DNA from: an uncultured Draconibacterium sp.
GTDB lineage: Bacteria; Bacteroidota; Bacteroidia; Bacteroidales; Prolixibacteraceae
NCBI RefSeq assembly: GCF_913060805.1
Contig: NZ_CAJXTC010000002.1
Location: 62,001-126,000 of the forward strand
Reading direction: 5' to 3'
DNA: 64,000 nucleotides
How positions within the stretch are numbered: position 1 is the stretch's first letter; the number at the start of each line of letters is the position of its first letter. Positions 54,366-63,476 of the stretch are shown piece after piece. A program made the position numbers and the translations under genes. The notes under the pieces were generated by a model, which saw nothing but the letters and a program-made list of their open reading frames with translations, was not told where the DNA came from and ran no database searches.

Positions 54366-55088
54366 ATGAATCCTAAACTGTATTATGTTTTTCTATTTTT
54401 TGTACTTGTTTCGTGCAATTACAAAGATCAATTTCCAGTAAAAAAGTCGGAGCGCATTTCAAATGCTAATACATCTGTAACACAGTTAGATAATAGTAAT
54501 TACGGGCCTTTTGAAGAACTTTTTACTTTTGTAAACCAGTTTGAAGAGCAAGATTCAGCCTTTGATTTAGAGGCTTTTAAAGCCAGTTATGATCAATTTT
54601 ATGCAAATAAAAACAAAGCCATTTATGATAGTCCGGCATTGCCTGCCTGGATTGAAACTAACGGGTTGTTGCTTGAATTAACCGGTGAGGCAAAATATGC
54701 GCAGGAAGTGGAAAATATTTCTGCAAACGAAAAGATGACGCATTATATAGAACCTTTTGTGCTTACTAAAAATGGAGATTACATATACGTCAACCTGTTT
54801 AAACCGGCAGAAATTAACTACCAGCATTCGCTTGGTGGCGATGTTTCTTTTCGTCAGGAAACCACTTATCCGGAGTCGGGTAGTGTACGCCTACATTTCG
54901 ACAAAGCTGAAAATTGTTACATCGAGTTGTACATACGAATTCCGCTATGGGCTGAAGGAACGAGTGTGATCGTGAAAAATGTAAAATATTTCACCGAGCC
55001 GGGCAGTTACTGTGTAATTGCAAAAAAATGGAAACAAGGCGATGTGGTTGAAATTGAATTACCAATTGAAAATTATCCTAATCAATAA
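54366..55088 (+). CDS. Lipoprotein with a GH127-like (DUF1680) beta-sandwich domain
   Basis: 240 residues. Lipobox VLVSC (Cys17). Residues about 30-100 are helical and charged and have no known match. Residues about 130-240 match the post-catalytic region of GH127/DUF1680 beta-L-arabinofuranosidases: IYVNLFKPAEINYQH, VSFRQETTYPESGSVRLHFDK, LYIRIPLWAEGTSVIVKNVKYF and VIAKKWKQGDVVEIELP. The catalytic (alpha/alpha)6 barrel with its Cys/Glu zinc site is absent, so it is not an active GH127 enzyme. It may be a carbohydrate-contact or scaffold protein, or a relic. It ends 2 bases from the convergent sdaA gene. Confidence 0.65.
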   Translation: MNPKLYYVFLFFVLVSCNYKDQFPVKKSERISNANTSVTQLDNSNYGPFEELFTFVNQFEEQDSAFDLEAFKASYDQFYANKNKAIYDSPALPAWIETNGLLLELTGEAKYAQEVENISANEKMTHYIEPFVLTKNGDYIYVNLFKPAEINYQHSLGGDVSFRQETTYPESGSVRLHFDKAENCYIELYIRIPLWAEGTSVIVKNVKYFTEPGSYCVIAKKWKQGDVVEIELPIENYPNQ

Positions 55089-55090
55089 AA

Positions 55091-56296
55091 TCAGCAGTTT
55101 GGCAAGGCATCAAAAATAGCTAGCCCGCCTTCCGATGTTTCGCGGTATTTACTTTGTAAATCAATTCCGGTTTTGTACATCGTTTCAACTACTTCATCAA
55201 AACTGATACGGTGGCGCCCATCAGTTAGCAATGCGTAATTATTGTGCGATACTGCTCGCTCGGCAGCAAATGCATTTCGTTCGATGCACGGAATTTGTAC
55301 CAATCCGGCTACCGGGTCGCAGGTTAATCCTAAATGATGTTCGAGGCCCATTTCTGCCGAATATTCGATCTGGTAAATAGTTCCGCCCATCATTTGTGTT
55401 GCAGCTCCCGATGCCATAGCACAGGCCGTTCCTACTTCGCCCTGACAACCTACTTCAGCGCCCGAAATAGAAGCATTTGTTTTTACCAGGTTTCCGATTA
55501 TTCCGGCAGTTGCCAAAGCCCGAAGAATAGTTGTTTTATCGCTTTTATGAATTTTTTGAAAATACTTTAATATGGCAGGAAGAACGCCACTTGCTCCGCA
55601 GGTTGGAGCAGCCACTATTTTGCCACCGGCAGCATTTTCTTCCATAACCGCCAATGCATAGGAGAACAGTTGCGAGCGTCGTTTAAAAGGTGTTGCAAAA
55701 TTGTGTCCTTTTGTGTTAAAACTCTGTGCCTTTCGGGGGAGTTTTAAACCGCCCGGCAAAACACCATCGGTTTTTAAACCTCGTTTAATACTTTCGAACA
55801 TCACTTGGCGCACTTCTTCCAGGTAATCCCAAATATCCGGTTCTTCAAACTCGGCCACGTATTCCCAAAAACTTTTTCCGTTGCGGTTGCACCAGTCCAA
55901 TATCTCAGCCATAGTGGTGTGTTCATACACATCTACGGTTTCGGTTTCGGTATAATCATCGATAATTGCACCACCGCCAATGCTGTAGCAAGTCCATTCC
56001 TTCAACAACTTATTCTCATTGTCGAAAGCTTTAAAACACATGGCATTCGGATGTCCGGGAAGAAAAGTTTTAGGTTCCCAGTTAATTTGTAACTGACGAA
56101 TGCCAAAACTTTGTTCAATGGCATAATCAGTGAGGTGACCTCTTCCGGTGGCTGCTAAACTGCCGTACAACGTTACCTCAAAATGATCAGCATCTTTGTT
56201 TTCTGCCAGAAACCTTTCGGCAGCTTTTTTAGGCCCCATCGTATGACTGCTTGAAGGGCCGTGTCCAATTTTATAGATTTCCTTTATCGATTCCAT
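55091..56296 (-). CDS. sdaA: L-serine ammonia-lyase (single-chain, iron-sulfur)
   Basis: 401 residues. It deaminates L-serine to pyruvate with a [4Fe-4S] cluster. The beta-like N-terminal region ([21 protein letters not shown]) and the alpha region in one chain are typical of the single-chain type. Cluster cysteines are in [14 protein letters not shown] and [14 protein letters not shown], and the C-terminal tail ends in Cys, which in the E. coli enzyme enters the active site. It is a single gene. Confidence 0.94.
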   Translation of the reverse strand: MESIKEIYKIGHGPSSSHTMGPKKAAERFLAENKDADHFEVTLYGSLAATGRGHLTDYAIEQSFGIRQLQINWEPKTFLPGHPNAMCFKAFDNENKLLKEWTCYSIGGGAIIDDYTETETVDVYEHTTMAEILDWCNRNGKSFWEYVAEFEEPDIWDYLEEVRQVMFESIKRGLKTDGVLPGGLKLPRKAQSFNTKGHNFATPFKRRSQLFSYALAVMEENAAGGKIVAAPTCGASGVLPAILKYFQKIHKSDKTTILRALATAGIIGNLVKTNASISGAEVGCQGEVGTACAMASGAATQMMGGTIYQIEYSAEMGLEHHLGLTCDPVAGLVQIPCIERNAFAAERAVSHNNYALLTDGRHRISFDEVVETMYKTGIDLQSKYRETSEGGLAIFDALPNC

Positions 56297-56380
56297 ACTT
56301 CTACTTCAGTGATTCAATAAAAGAATAGAAATTGTTGTAGTCAATGATATTTAGCAGCTTGTAAACCCCCTGCTATTTGT

Positions 56381-57454
56381 CTACTTCTTGTCTTTAACCC
56401 GCATAAAACGGAACATATTCATAATCCATTTTGGCAGAGGGTGGTAGCCTCGTTTCCGAAGATCGATGTACCAACCAATTTTTTTGACAATTGGTATTTT
56501 ATGGGTCTCTACAAACTCAATCAAAGTTCCTTCCGGAGCCTGTATATAAGCAAAATTTCCGGCCGCCTCACCCATGTCGAACGATTCGGTCGCTTTCGCA
56601 CTGTCAACCGTGAACGGATAACCAATGGCTTTTGCTTTTTCGCGGAATTGATCCATTCCGTTAATATCAAAACAAAGGTGGATAAAACCGGGATCACCCC
56701 AGATTCTTCCTTCGTAAATGTCTTTTGGCTCGTAATCGAAAGCTTGTATCAGTTCGATAACCGACTGCCCAAAGAAAGGACTGAATGCGCCTTGTTTTAC
56801 ATCAGAATGACGCAATAAAACTCTACGGAATTTTTTGTCACCACCCGGGATACCTTTGTAATCTTCAAAAACGCCGGTTTCATCATAAACAATCTCGTCG
56901 TACTGCAGAATTTCCTGGTAAACTTTCAGGCTGGTGTCCATGTCTTTTACACCGATAACCGTTCCCAATACGCCGCCACTTAACGACTTTTCTTTTTTAC
57001 GAAAAACACCTTCCTGGTTTTTAATTTCCCACATGTTTCCGTAAATGTCTTTCATGAAAAAGTGGTCGTTACCAGCCGGATCTTTCGAAATAGGAGTGAG
57101 CAGATTGAGTTTCGAAGCACTAAATTTATCGTAAACAGCCTGTACATTTTCGGTTTTTATTTTCCCGATGTTAATGCCCAAATCGCCCAGCTGAATCTCA
57201 AAATTGATGGGTTCAGGTTTTTTCCCGGTATGTTGCCATATTTCAAAACCTCCGCCACCTTGCATATTAAGCGCCAAAACAGCTCTTCTGTCGCGCGTTT
57301 TTCCTGCTGTATGTGCCAGCATCAACTCTGCTGTGGCTTCATCTTCAAACATTCGAATATCCATCGAGAAATGTTCGCGATACCATTTCCATGCTTCCTG
57401 AAGATCTTCAACACCAACTCCCAATTGCTGGATTCCGTTTATTTGTGCTTTCAT
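56381..57454 (-). CDS. Two-domain VOC family protein (glyoxalase/dioxygenase-like)
   Basis: 357 residues with two vicinal-oxygen-chelate domains (about residues 5-130 and 160-320): IQQLGVGVEDLQEAWKWYREHF, NDHFFMKDIYGNMWEIK in the first, and LGTVIGVKDMDTSLKVYQEIL, DPGFIHLCFDINGMDQFREKA, EGTLIEFVETH in the second. Two VOC units in one chain are found in extradiol dioxygenases and some glyoxalases; the second-domain His and Glu look metal-binding. The substrate is unknown. Single gene. Confidence 0.8.
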   Translation of the reverse strand: MKAQINGIQQLGVGVEDLQEAWKWYREHFSMDIRMFEDEATAELMLAHTAGKTRDRRAVLALNMQGGGGFEIWQHTGKKPEPINFEIQLGDLGINIGKIKTENVQAVYDKFSASKLNLLTPISKDPAGNDHFFMKDIYGNMWEIKNQEGVFRKKEKSLSGGVLGTVIGVKDMDTSLKVYQEILQYDEIVYDETGVFEDYKGIPGGDKKFRRVLLRHSDVKQGAFSPFFGQSVIELIQAFDYEPKDIYEGRIWGDPGFIHLCFDINGMDQFREKAKAIGYPFTVDSAKATESFDMGEAAGNFAYIQAPEGTLIEFVETHKIPIVKKIGWYIDLRKRGYHPLPKWIMNMFRFMRVKDKK

Positions 57455-57565
57455 TCGTTTACAATTGTTGATTTTTACGGTAACTCATGTAACTCGCATA
57501 TTCATCCTCCGCCTATTAAAGCAACTCTTGTTATGCTCGTTTCATTTCTACTAAATACTTATAGT

Positions 57566-58360
57566 TTACAGCGGTTTTACGCGCGAAGCCATGTAATAAT
57601 ACAAACACGGCAAAAAGCGCCTGATGTGTACCATTATAACTTCTGAACCACCTACCAATATTTCTTTTCTCTCTTTTTTCAGTTTTTTGCAAATCACTTT
57701 TGCACATTTTTCGGCCGACATTCCTGTGTCCTGGCCGGCATCCATTTGTGCATGTGTTTTTCCGTCTTTATTGATCGCGTTCACCGAAATGTTCGTCTTT
57801 ATACGTCCGGGAATGATCACCGATACAGCAATGTTGTTTTTCACGTTCTCGGCCCGTAAACTTTCGAAATAGCCGTGTAAAGCTTGTTTCGATGCCGAAT
57901 ACGATGAACGATACGGAAATCCAAATTTACCAACAATACTCGATGTAACTGCAATTTGTCCGCCGCCATTTTCAATCATTTGCGGCAAAACCTTTTTGGT
58001 TAAGGCAATCGTTCCGAAAAAATTTACCTCGAATATTTTACGGTCGACACTAACCGGAGTTTCGGCCACAAATGAACGTTGGCTTATGCCGCCAAACTGG
58101 TAAAGCGCATCAATTTGAATGTTATTTTCCTGGATGAATTGGGCCGCTTCTTCAATCGATTGTTCATTACCTAAATCGAAAGGAAGAATAACGGTTTGGC
58201 AGCCATTTTTTATGCAGAGTTTTTCGGTATCTTTTAAGGCCTCTTCTTTTCTGCCTGAAAGAATGAGTGTTACGTTGTTCGATGATAACTCGATTGCCAC
58301 CGCTTTACCGATGCCCGATGATGCTCCTGTAATCCAAATTGTCTTTCCCGAAAAATCCAT
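57566..58360 (-). CDS. Short-chain dehydrogenase/reductase
   Basis: 264 residues. Classical SDR with the cofactor motif TGASSGIGKA near the N-terminus, the Ser of SSIVG and the YSASK catalytic pair. The usual NNAG motif is FGGI (LYQFGGISQ), which may shift the cofactor pocket. A basic C-terminal tail (IMVHIRRFLPCLYYYMASRV) could bind the membrane, as in DHRS7-like enzymes. Substrate unknown. Single gene. Confidence 0.88.
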   Translation of the reverse strand: MDFSGKTIWITGASSGIGKAVAIELSSNNVTLILSGRKEEALKDTEKLCIKNGCQTVILPFDLGNEQSIEEAAQFIQENNIQIDALYQFGGISQRSFVAETPVSVDRKIFEVNFFGTIALTKKVLPQMIENGGGQIAVTSSIVGKFGFPYRSSYSASKQALHGYFESLRAENVKNNIAVSVIIPGRIKTNISVNAINKDGKTHAQMDAGQDTGMSAEKCAKVICKKLKKERKEILVGGSEVIMVHIRRFLPCLYYYMASRVKPL

Positions 58361-58464
58361 TTACTACATACTTTCAGCGTGCCACGAAGATAGCAGAATA
58401 TTCAGCCAGACAAAATGAATAAGGCCTATTTTTACTGCGTTAAAATTAAAAATCGTTAAGATTG

Positions 58465-59928
58465 TTAAATTCCTTCCGGCTCCGATCCTTTTTCCTTTTC
58501 AGGGAATAGGAAACTAAACAAAACAGCCATTGAAAATGCCAGGAGATAACTGGCCAGTCGTTCCGAAATTCCGGTGACATCAACCAGCCAGGTTTTCCAT
58601 ATTACGGCTGATAAAGTTCCGGTAATTAAGCTGGCAAAAACACCGGCTCTCGACAATCTTTTCCAGAAAATAAGTAATACAATGGCAGGGCCAAATGAGG
58701 CGCCAATACCGCTCCATGCGTATGAGACGAGTCCGTAAACCGTATCTTCCATTGTGATAGCCAAAACAAAACCAACCAATCCAACAGCAAGCGTAAGTAT
58801 TTTATTCAGAAACAACATTCGTTTTTCTTCAATCTGCTTTTTAGTAACGTGCAGGTAGAAATCTTCTGTCATTGATGATGAAACAACCATCAATTGCGAA
58901 GAGGCTGTCGACATCATTGCCGAAACGGCTCCTGATAGCAGAATACCGGCAAGAATTGGATTTAAAAGCGTCATTACCATTATTGGTAATATCTTTTCTG
59001 AATCGCTGGCAACTGAAGCAGCTGCGTCTCCCAAAATGCCATTTTGCACCAATTGGTAACCGATTATACCAATCATAAAAGCGCCAACGTAAGCCAACAG
59101 AGTCCAGATAATTGCCAGCACGCGACTTTGTTGTGTTTCTTTCTGGCTGCGCATGGCCATCATTCGTGTAAGTAACTGTGGCTGTCCGGTATAACCAAAT
59201 GCCCAGCTTAATCCGTTTAAAATAAGCAAACCGCCGGTCGCCTGTTTCACCGAATCAATATTTTGAGGCACGAGATAATTGGCCTGCGAAATGGCTTCCG
59301 CCACGTGAATATTGTTAGTTGCTGCAACTCCGAGTGCAATAATTGGCAGAACAACACAAGTAACTACCATTAAAACTGCCTGAAATGCATCGGTAGCCAC
59401 AACGGTAATAAACCCACCTAACATGGTATATAATGTAACCAGCGCCGAGCCAATTACCATTCCCCAGAAAGGATCGATTTTAAAGGTGTCGTTGAATATT
59501 TTGCCGGCACCACTGAATTGTGCTGCTATGTACAATACAAAAAAGAATATGATAATGAGTGATGAGAGAATTCCAAAACTTCGTTGCGTACCTTTAAATT
59601 TAGCCGAAAACAAACTTGGAACCGTTAAAGCACCTGTTTTATCGGTAAGTTTTTGCAGTGGCTCGGCCAGAAAGATCCATAAAAACAGAATTCCGCTGAC
59701 ACAACCTAAAGCCACCCACAACGACGCCATTCCTTCGGCATATGCATGACCGGTTAATCCTAAAAGTAACCAGGCCGATTCGCCTGTTGCACGTTCGGAT
59801 AAAGCCAGTGAAAAACCGGAGATTTTTTTACCGCCAAGAACAAAGTCGTTGTTCGTTTTCGACCGACGTGCAGAGTAAGCTACAATACCAATTAAAATAA
59901 CCAGGTAAGCAACAAAAACTATAATCAT
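58465..59928 (-). CDS. Sodium:solute symporter, PutP-like
   Basis: 487 residues from the ATG at 59928; 19 codons further upstream lack support. SSS-family transporter with about 13 helices. The Na+/proline-type segments are present: YSARRSKTNNDFVLGGKKISGFSLALSERATGESAWLLLGLTG, TVPSLFSAKFKGTQRS, GQPQLLTRMMAMRS and LLSGAVSAMMSTASSQLMVVSS. These fit PutP (proline) more than the sugar symporters. It is preceded by a consensus promoter. Confidence 0.88.
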   Translation of the reverse strand: MIIVFVAYLVILIGIVAYSARRSKTNNDFVLGGKKISGFSLALSERATGESAWLLLGLTGHAYAEGMASLWVALGCVSGILFLWIFLAEPLQKLTDKTGALTVPSLFSAKFKGTQRSFGILSSLIIIFFFVLYIAAQFSGAGKIFNDTFKIDPFWGMVIGSALVTLYTMLGGFITVVATDAFQAVLMVVTCVVLPIIALGVAATNNIHVAEAISQANYLVPQNIDSVKQATGGLLILNGLSWAFGYTGQPQLLTRMMAMRSQKETQQSRVLAIIWTLLAYVGAFMIGIIGYQLVQNGILGDAAASVASDSEKILPIMVMTLLNPILAGILLSGAVSAMMSTASSQLMVVSSSMTEDFYLHVTKKQIEEKRMLFLNKILTLAVGLVGFVLAITMEDTVYGLVSYAWSGIGASFGPAIVLLIFWKRLSRAGVFASLITGTLSAVIWKTWLVDVTGISERLASYLLAFSMAVLFSFLFPEKEKGSEPEGI

Positions 59929-59955
59929 AATTTTGCAGAATTGTAATGAAGTGCC

Positions 59956-59985
59956 CAAAGATAAAAAGAAAAAGCACTGTAGCAA
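59956..59985 (-). promoter_or_regulatory. Promoter of the sodium:solute symporter gene
   Basis: On the minus strand TTG (59985-59983), 19 bases, TATCTTTG (59963-59956); predicted 5' leader about 23 bases. Confidence 0.65.
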
Positions 59986-60064
59986 TTGTACGCAAAATTT
60001 AATGCATGAAAATCTTTTTGATTGCTAATTTGAAAAGGAGAGGGGATTTGGCGATAAAAATAGT

Positions 60065-60988
60065 CTAATTGTTAACTTTTTGATTTAAGCTTTGAAATCC
60101 TTCGCCAAGTATTTCCTTGGTATCCATAACCGTAATAAATGCATCGGGATCGATTTTACTTATAAATTCCTGAAGGATGGCAACTTCGCGGCGGCTAACA
60201 ACCGTGTAGATAATTCGTTTTTGCTCGCCGGTAAACATGCCTTCGCCGTTCAAATAAGTTCCTCCACGCTCTAAATCAACCAATAATTTATCTTTTATCT
60301 CCGCATGTTTTCGCGAAACAATCAGAAGTGCTTTGTTGTAATTCGCACCTTCAAGTGCTGTATCAATCAGTTTTCCGCAAATGTAAATTACGATTAATGA
60401 GTAGAGTGGGATCGCAAAATCACGGAATGCGAGCAAACCAAAAAATACGATAACCGAATCAACATAAATCATCAGTCTGCCAATTTGCAGGTGCGTGTAT
60501 TTTCCAATGATCATGGCAATAATATCCGATCCGCCGGAAGTAGCGCGCGATTTAAAAATCAAACCAAGTCCGAATCCCATTAAAACGCCTCCAAACAGGC
60601 ACGATAAAAGGATATCATCAACCAGAGGAATATTTGCATCCGGGCGCATCATGGTGAGCAGGTCGGTAAAAACAGCGGTTAATACCGATCCTGTAATGGT
60701 TTTAATTCCAAAGCGGGGACCGAGAATTTTTATTCCGGCAATAATCAATGGAATGTCGATCAAAAGCGCAAAGGTACCTACCGGAATTCCGTCGGGCCAG
60801 AAAGAGAAAACACCTTCGGTTAAGTAGTGCACAACAATGGCAATTCCATAAACTCCACCCGGAACGATTTTATGCGGTGTAACAAAAAATACAAAAGCTG
60901 CGGCTAAAATAAATGAGCCTGAAACTAAAAGCAGATTGTCCTGAATCCACTTTTTGCTGAAAATTTTGTCTTTTGTCAGAAATGCCAT
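60065..60988 (-). CDS. YitT family membrane protein
   Basis: 307 residues from the ATG at 60988. YitT proteins have five or six helices (LLLVSGSFILAAAFVFFV, IALLIDIPLIIAGIKIL and so on) followed by a cytoplasmic DUF2179 domain (residues about 225-300, LLVSRKHAEIKDKLLVDLERGGTYLNGEGMFTGEQKRIIYTVVSRREV). The family is of unknown function. FKSRATSGGSDIIAMII is a typical segment. Single gene. Confidence 0.9.
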   Translation of the reverse strand: MAFLTKDKIFSKKWIQDNLLLVSGSFILAAAFVFFVTPHKIVPGGVYGIAIVVHYLTEGVFSFWPDGIPVGTFALLIDIPLIIAGIKILGPRFGIKTITGSVLTAVFTDLLTMMRPDANIPLVDDILLSCLFGGVLMGFGLGLIFKSRATSGGSDIIAMIIGKYTHLQIGRLMIYVDSVIVFFGLLAFRDFAIPLYSLIVIYICGKLIDTALEGANYNKALLIVSRKHAEIKDKLLVDLERGGTYLNGEGMFTGEQKRIIYTVVSRREVAILQEFISKIDPDAFITVMDTKEILGEGFQSLNQKVNN

Positions 60989-61070
60989 TGTGCTGAAATT
61001 TTCCGCAAAAGAACACAATTTTAATGGATTAAAAAACAGATAATTGTCAGCAAAGATTGATGATGAAATC

Positions 61071-61106
61071 GATACTGGATTCTAGATTCTTGATACTGGA
61101 TACTGG
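61071..61106. repeat. Short direct repeats ATACTGGAT
   Basis: GATACTGGATTCTAGATT, then TTGATACTGGATACTGG: three copies of ATACTGG in 36 bases between yitT and tonB. Such TGGATACTGG arrays are common short repeats between genes in Bacteroidota. Confidence 0.5.
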
Positions 61107-61123
61107 TAACTCGTGACTCAGTC

Positions 61124-62209
61124 CTAATCGAGTCTGAAACGATACGAAATTGTTCCCTGCTGGAATGCAGCTGCATTTTGATCGACGTTAAATTTAGCTT
61201 TTAACGCGGCCTGTTTGGCTTCGTCCCAAAATGCTTTATTGGCAATGGTTGTACCACGAACTCCTGGCTCTGCCGAAGTAACTCGTCCGTTTTTGTCAAC
61301 GATAACTTTTACAACCACGATTCCGGCATCGTTACCCGGATATTCAGGTTTTGGCAACGATATCGCAGAACGTCCGCCAAGATCGAATGAAATTCCAGCG
61401 CCTGTTCCCTGGTTTCCGCCGCCACTGCCGCCTTCGCCATAATTTGTTGCATTCGGATCGCCGGTTGGCACGCCCTGGTTACCTCCGGGGAATGTTACTC
61501 CCTGGCTTTTTCCGTCGCTGTTACCTACACCGCCACTTCCGGAGCCACTGTTGGCAAATGCACCCTGTGTGCGCGAGTTGATCTCAGCTATTTTTCTTTC
61601 TTCTTCCAGCTTGCGTTGGCGCTCTGCCTCTTCACGTGCTTTGCGTTCGGCTTCCTCGCGGGCGATTCTTTCAGCCTCTTCGCGTTGCTGGCGTTCTATT
61701 TCTTCTTGTTTTTTGCGCTCAATTTCAGCTAAACGCTTTCGCTCCGTTTCTTCAGCGTTTTTGCGGTCTAGCTCTTCCTGTTCTCTACGTTTTTTTTCTT
61801 CCAGCTCCTGCTGACGTTTGCGCTCTTCTTCTTTTTTCTTTTTCTCGGCCGCTTCAATGGCTACTGTTTTTTCGTAGACCTGTGTCATGGCAACTTCCTC
61901 GGCAGGTTCCGGTTCCGAAGTTTTCACCGGAGGCGGAGGTGTTTGTTCGGCCGGTGGTGGCGTTGATTTTTTTTGTGCAGTTTGCGGAGGTGGAGGAGTA
62001 GTTTGTTGTTGTCGGCGCGCCGGACTTGGTTCGCGGTCGCCCAATCCATTTTCTGAATTTCCGAAATTAACCAGAATTCCTTCTTCTCCGGGCAGAGGAA
62101 GTGGCGTAAAAAAGCCAAGTACGAGCAATAATATCAGTACAATTGTGTGAAAAACAATCGTTCCAACAAGCCCCTTTTTCTTTTCGCTATATTCCTCTCT
62201 TTCTATCAT
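61124..62209 (-). CDS. TonB-family energy transducer
   Basis: 361 residues. One N-terminal helix (GLVGTIVFHTIVLILLLVLGFF, about 13-34) anchors it. Then come a proline-rich stretch (TPPPPQTAQKKSTPPPAE, about 70-110), a Glu/Arg/Lys-rich coiled coil (about 115-210), a Gly-rich linker and a C-terminal domain like TonB (PEYPGNDAGIVVVKVIVDKNGRVTSAEPGV, KAKFNVDQNA). It couples the proton gradient used by ExbBD to outer-membrane receptors. The coiled coil is TolA-like, so a TolA role is the alternative. It starts 7 bases after exbD. Confidence 0.88.
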   Translation of the reverse strand: MIEREEYSEKKKGLVGTIVFHTIVLILLLVLGFFTPLPLPGEEGILVNFGNSENGLGDREPSPARRQQQTTPPPPQTAQKKSTPPPAEQTPPPPVKTSEPEPAEEVAMTQVYEKTVAIEAAEKKKKEEERKRQQELEEKKRREQEELDRKNAEETERKRLAEIERKKQEEIERQQREEAERIAREEAERKAREEAERQRKLEEERKIAEINSRTQGAFANSGSGSGGVGNSDGKSQGVTFPGGNQGVPTGDPNATNYGEGGSGGGNQGTGAGISFDLGGRSAISLPKPEYPGNDAGIVVVKVIVDKNGRVTSAEPGVRGTTIANKAFWDEAKQAALKAKFNVDQNAAAFQQGTISYRFRLD

Positions 62210-62216
62210 TCTTCTA

Positions 62217-62624
62217 CTATTCAGGCGATGTTGCCAGTATCATTTTATACTTATTTTTACGGGCAATGTTCATTATTTTAACCACTTCGTTAACTGGAAC
62301 AGATTGATCGGCGTGCAACGAAATAAAAATATCGTCGTTGCCCGAACCAAACTTATTGGTTAAAAACGGCTCAATCTCGCTAAATTTTACGCTTTGAAGC
62401 TTGTTGTCGTCGTTGATATAGTATTTCAAATCGGATGTAATCGATATGGTTGTGATTGGCTTGGCAGCTGTTTGATTGTTACTTTGCGGAAGCAACAATT
62501 TCAGTGCATTTGGCGCAATCAGGGTAGAAGTAACCATAAAGAAAATAAGCAACAGAAATACAATGTCGGTCATCGACGACATGCTAAATGAAGCGTTTAC
62601 TTTATTTCTCTTTTTTAGTGCCAT
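62217..62624 (-). CDS. exbD: Biopolymer transporter ExbD
   Basis: 135 residues. One N-terminal helix with the proton-relay Asp in SSMTDIVFLLLIFFMVTS, then a periplasmic domain (VKFSEIEPFLTNKFG, VPVNEVVKIMNIARKNKYKMILAT). It forms a dimer inside the ExbB pentamer and uses the proton gradient to drive TonB. It lies between exbB (10 bases upstream) and tonB (7 bases downstream). Confidence 0.93.
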   Translation of the reverse strand: MALKKRNKVNASFSMSSMTDIVFLLLIFFMVTSTLIAPNALKLLLPQSNNQTAAKPITTISITSDLKYYINDDNKLQSVKFSEIEPFLTNKFGSGNDDIFISLHADQSVPVNEVVKIMNIARKNKYKMILATSPE

Positions 62625-62634
62625 TTACTACAGG

Positions 62635-63327
62635 TTATGCCGGTTCGTTTAACAGATCCATAAATTCAGAAGTGGTAGCTTCCATTTTAAAAACCACTTT
62701 TTCAACATTCGATACCAAAATATTGTAGGCGAAATAGGCGATAATACCAACGATCAATCCGGCAACTGTAGTTACCATTGCCTGGTAAATACCGGTTGAA
62801 AGCAGCGTTACATCAATATTGTTTCCGGCGTTCGACATATCGTAAAATGCCTGAATCATTCCCATAACCGTGCCAAGAAATCCGATCATCGGAGCTCCTC
62901 CGGCTACCGATGCCAAAACAGGAAGTCCTTTTTCCAGTTTCGAGATCTCGAGGTTACCCACATTTTCGATGGCTGCATTTACGTCGGTTAGCGGACGTCC
63001 AATCCGGCTGATTCCTTTTTCCAACATACGCGATGCCGGATTTGGGTTGCTGCGACACAATGCCACGGCAGAATCGATTTTTCCGGATGTGATATAAACT
63101 TTTATTTTTTCAAGTAAACTCGAATCAAATCTTCCCGCCTTTTTTACCGCAAAATAACGGTCCACAAAGATGTAAACGGCTACTACCGACAAAAATAAAA
63201 TCGGAATCATAATCCATCCACCTTTTATAGCCAGATCTATAAATTTTGTTGAAATGCCTTCCGGCTCGGTTGCCACAGCTTCCAACTCTTGTGGAAGATC
63301 AGCCTGAATCATCAATAAGTTAAACAT
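62635..63327 (-). CDS. exbB: MotA/TolQ/ExbB proton channel family protein
   Basis: 230 residues with three helices (GGWIMIPILFLSVVAVYIFVDRYFA, GGAPMIGFLGTVMGMIQAF, MVTTVAGLIVGIIAYFAYNILV) and the conserved LGTVMGM and TTVAGL channel segments with the proton-facing Thr. It starts the exbB-exbD-tonB operon, after the nhaD terminator. Confidence 0.92.
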   Translation of the reverse strand: MFNLLMIQADLPQELEAVATEPEGISTKFIDLAIKGGWIMIPILFLSVVAVYIFVDRYFAVKKAGRFDSSLLEKIKVYITSGKIDSAVALCRSNPNPASRMLEKGISRIGRPLTDVNAAIENVGNLEISKLEKGLPVLASVAGGAPMIGFLGTVMGMIQAFYDMSNAGNNIDVTLLSTGIYQAMVTTVAGLIVGIIAYFAYNILVSNVEKVVFKMEATTSEFMDLLNEPA

Positions 63328-63360
63328 GTTTATCCAATTATTTTTTTACAATTCTTAAAA

Positions 63361-63397
63361 TAAAAAACGAGGTATAACCTTAAATATTATACCTCGC
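63361..63397 (-). terminator. Terminator of nhaD
   Basis: CGAGGTATAA (63368-63377) pairs perfectly with TTATACCTCG (63387-63396). On the minus strand it is followed by a T-run (A-run at 63362-63367). It separates nhaD from the exbB operon. Confidence 0.9.
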
Positions 63398-63476
63398 TAA
63401 AATAAGTAATATTTTGCCCGTTTTGTTTGCTCTGTAAGTCGTATCTCAGTTAGTTATGAACAACTGTTTTTTGATA

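Noticed and set aside
61551-62001. Open frames rich in Ser/Arg on the plus strand opposite tonB
   Set aside because: They are the complement of the Glu/Arg-rich coiled coil; low complexity explains the long open frames.
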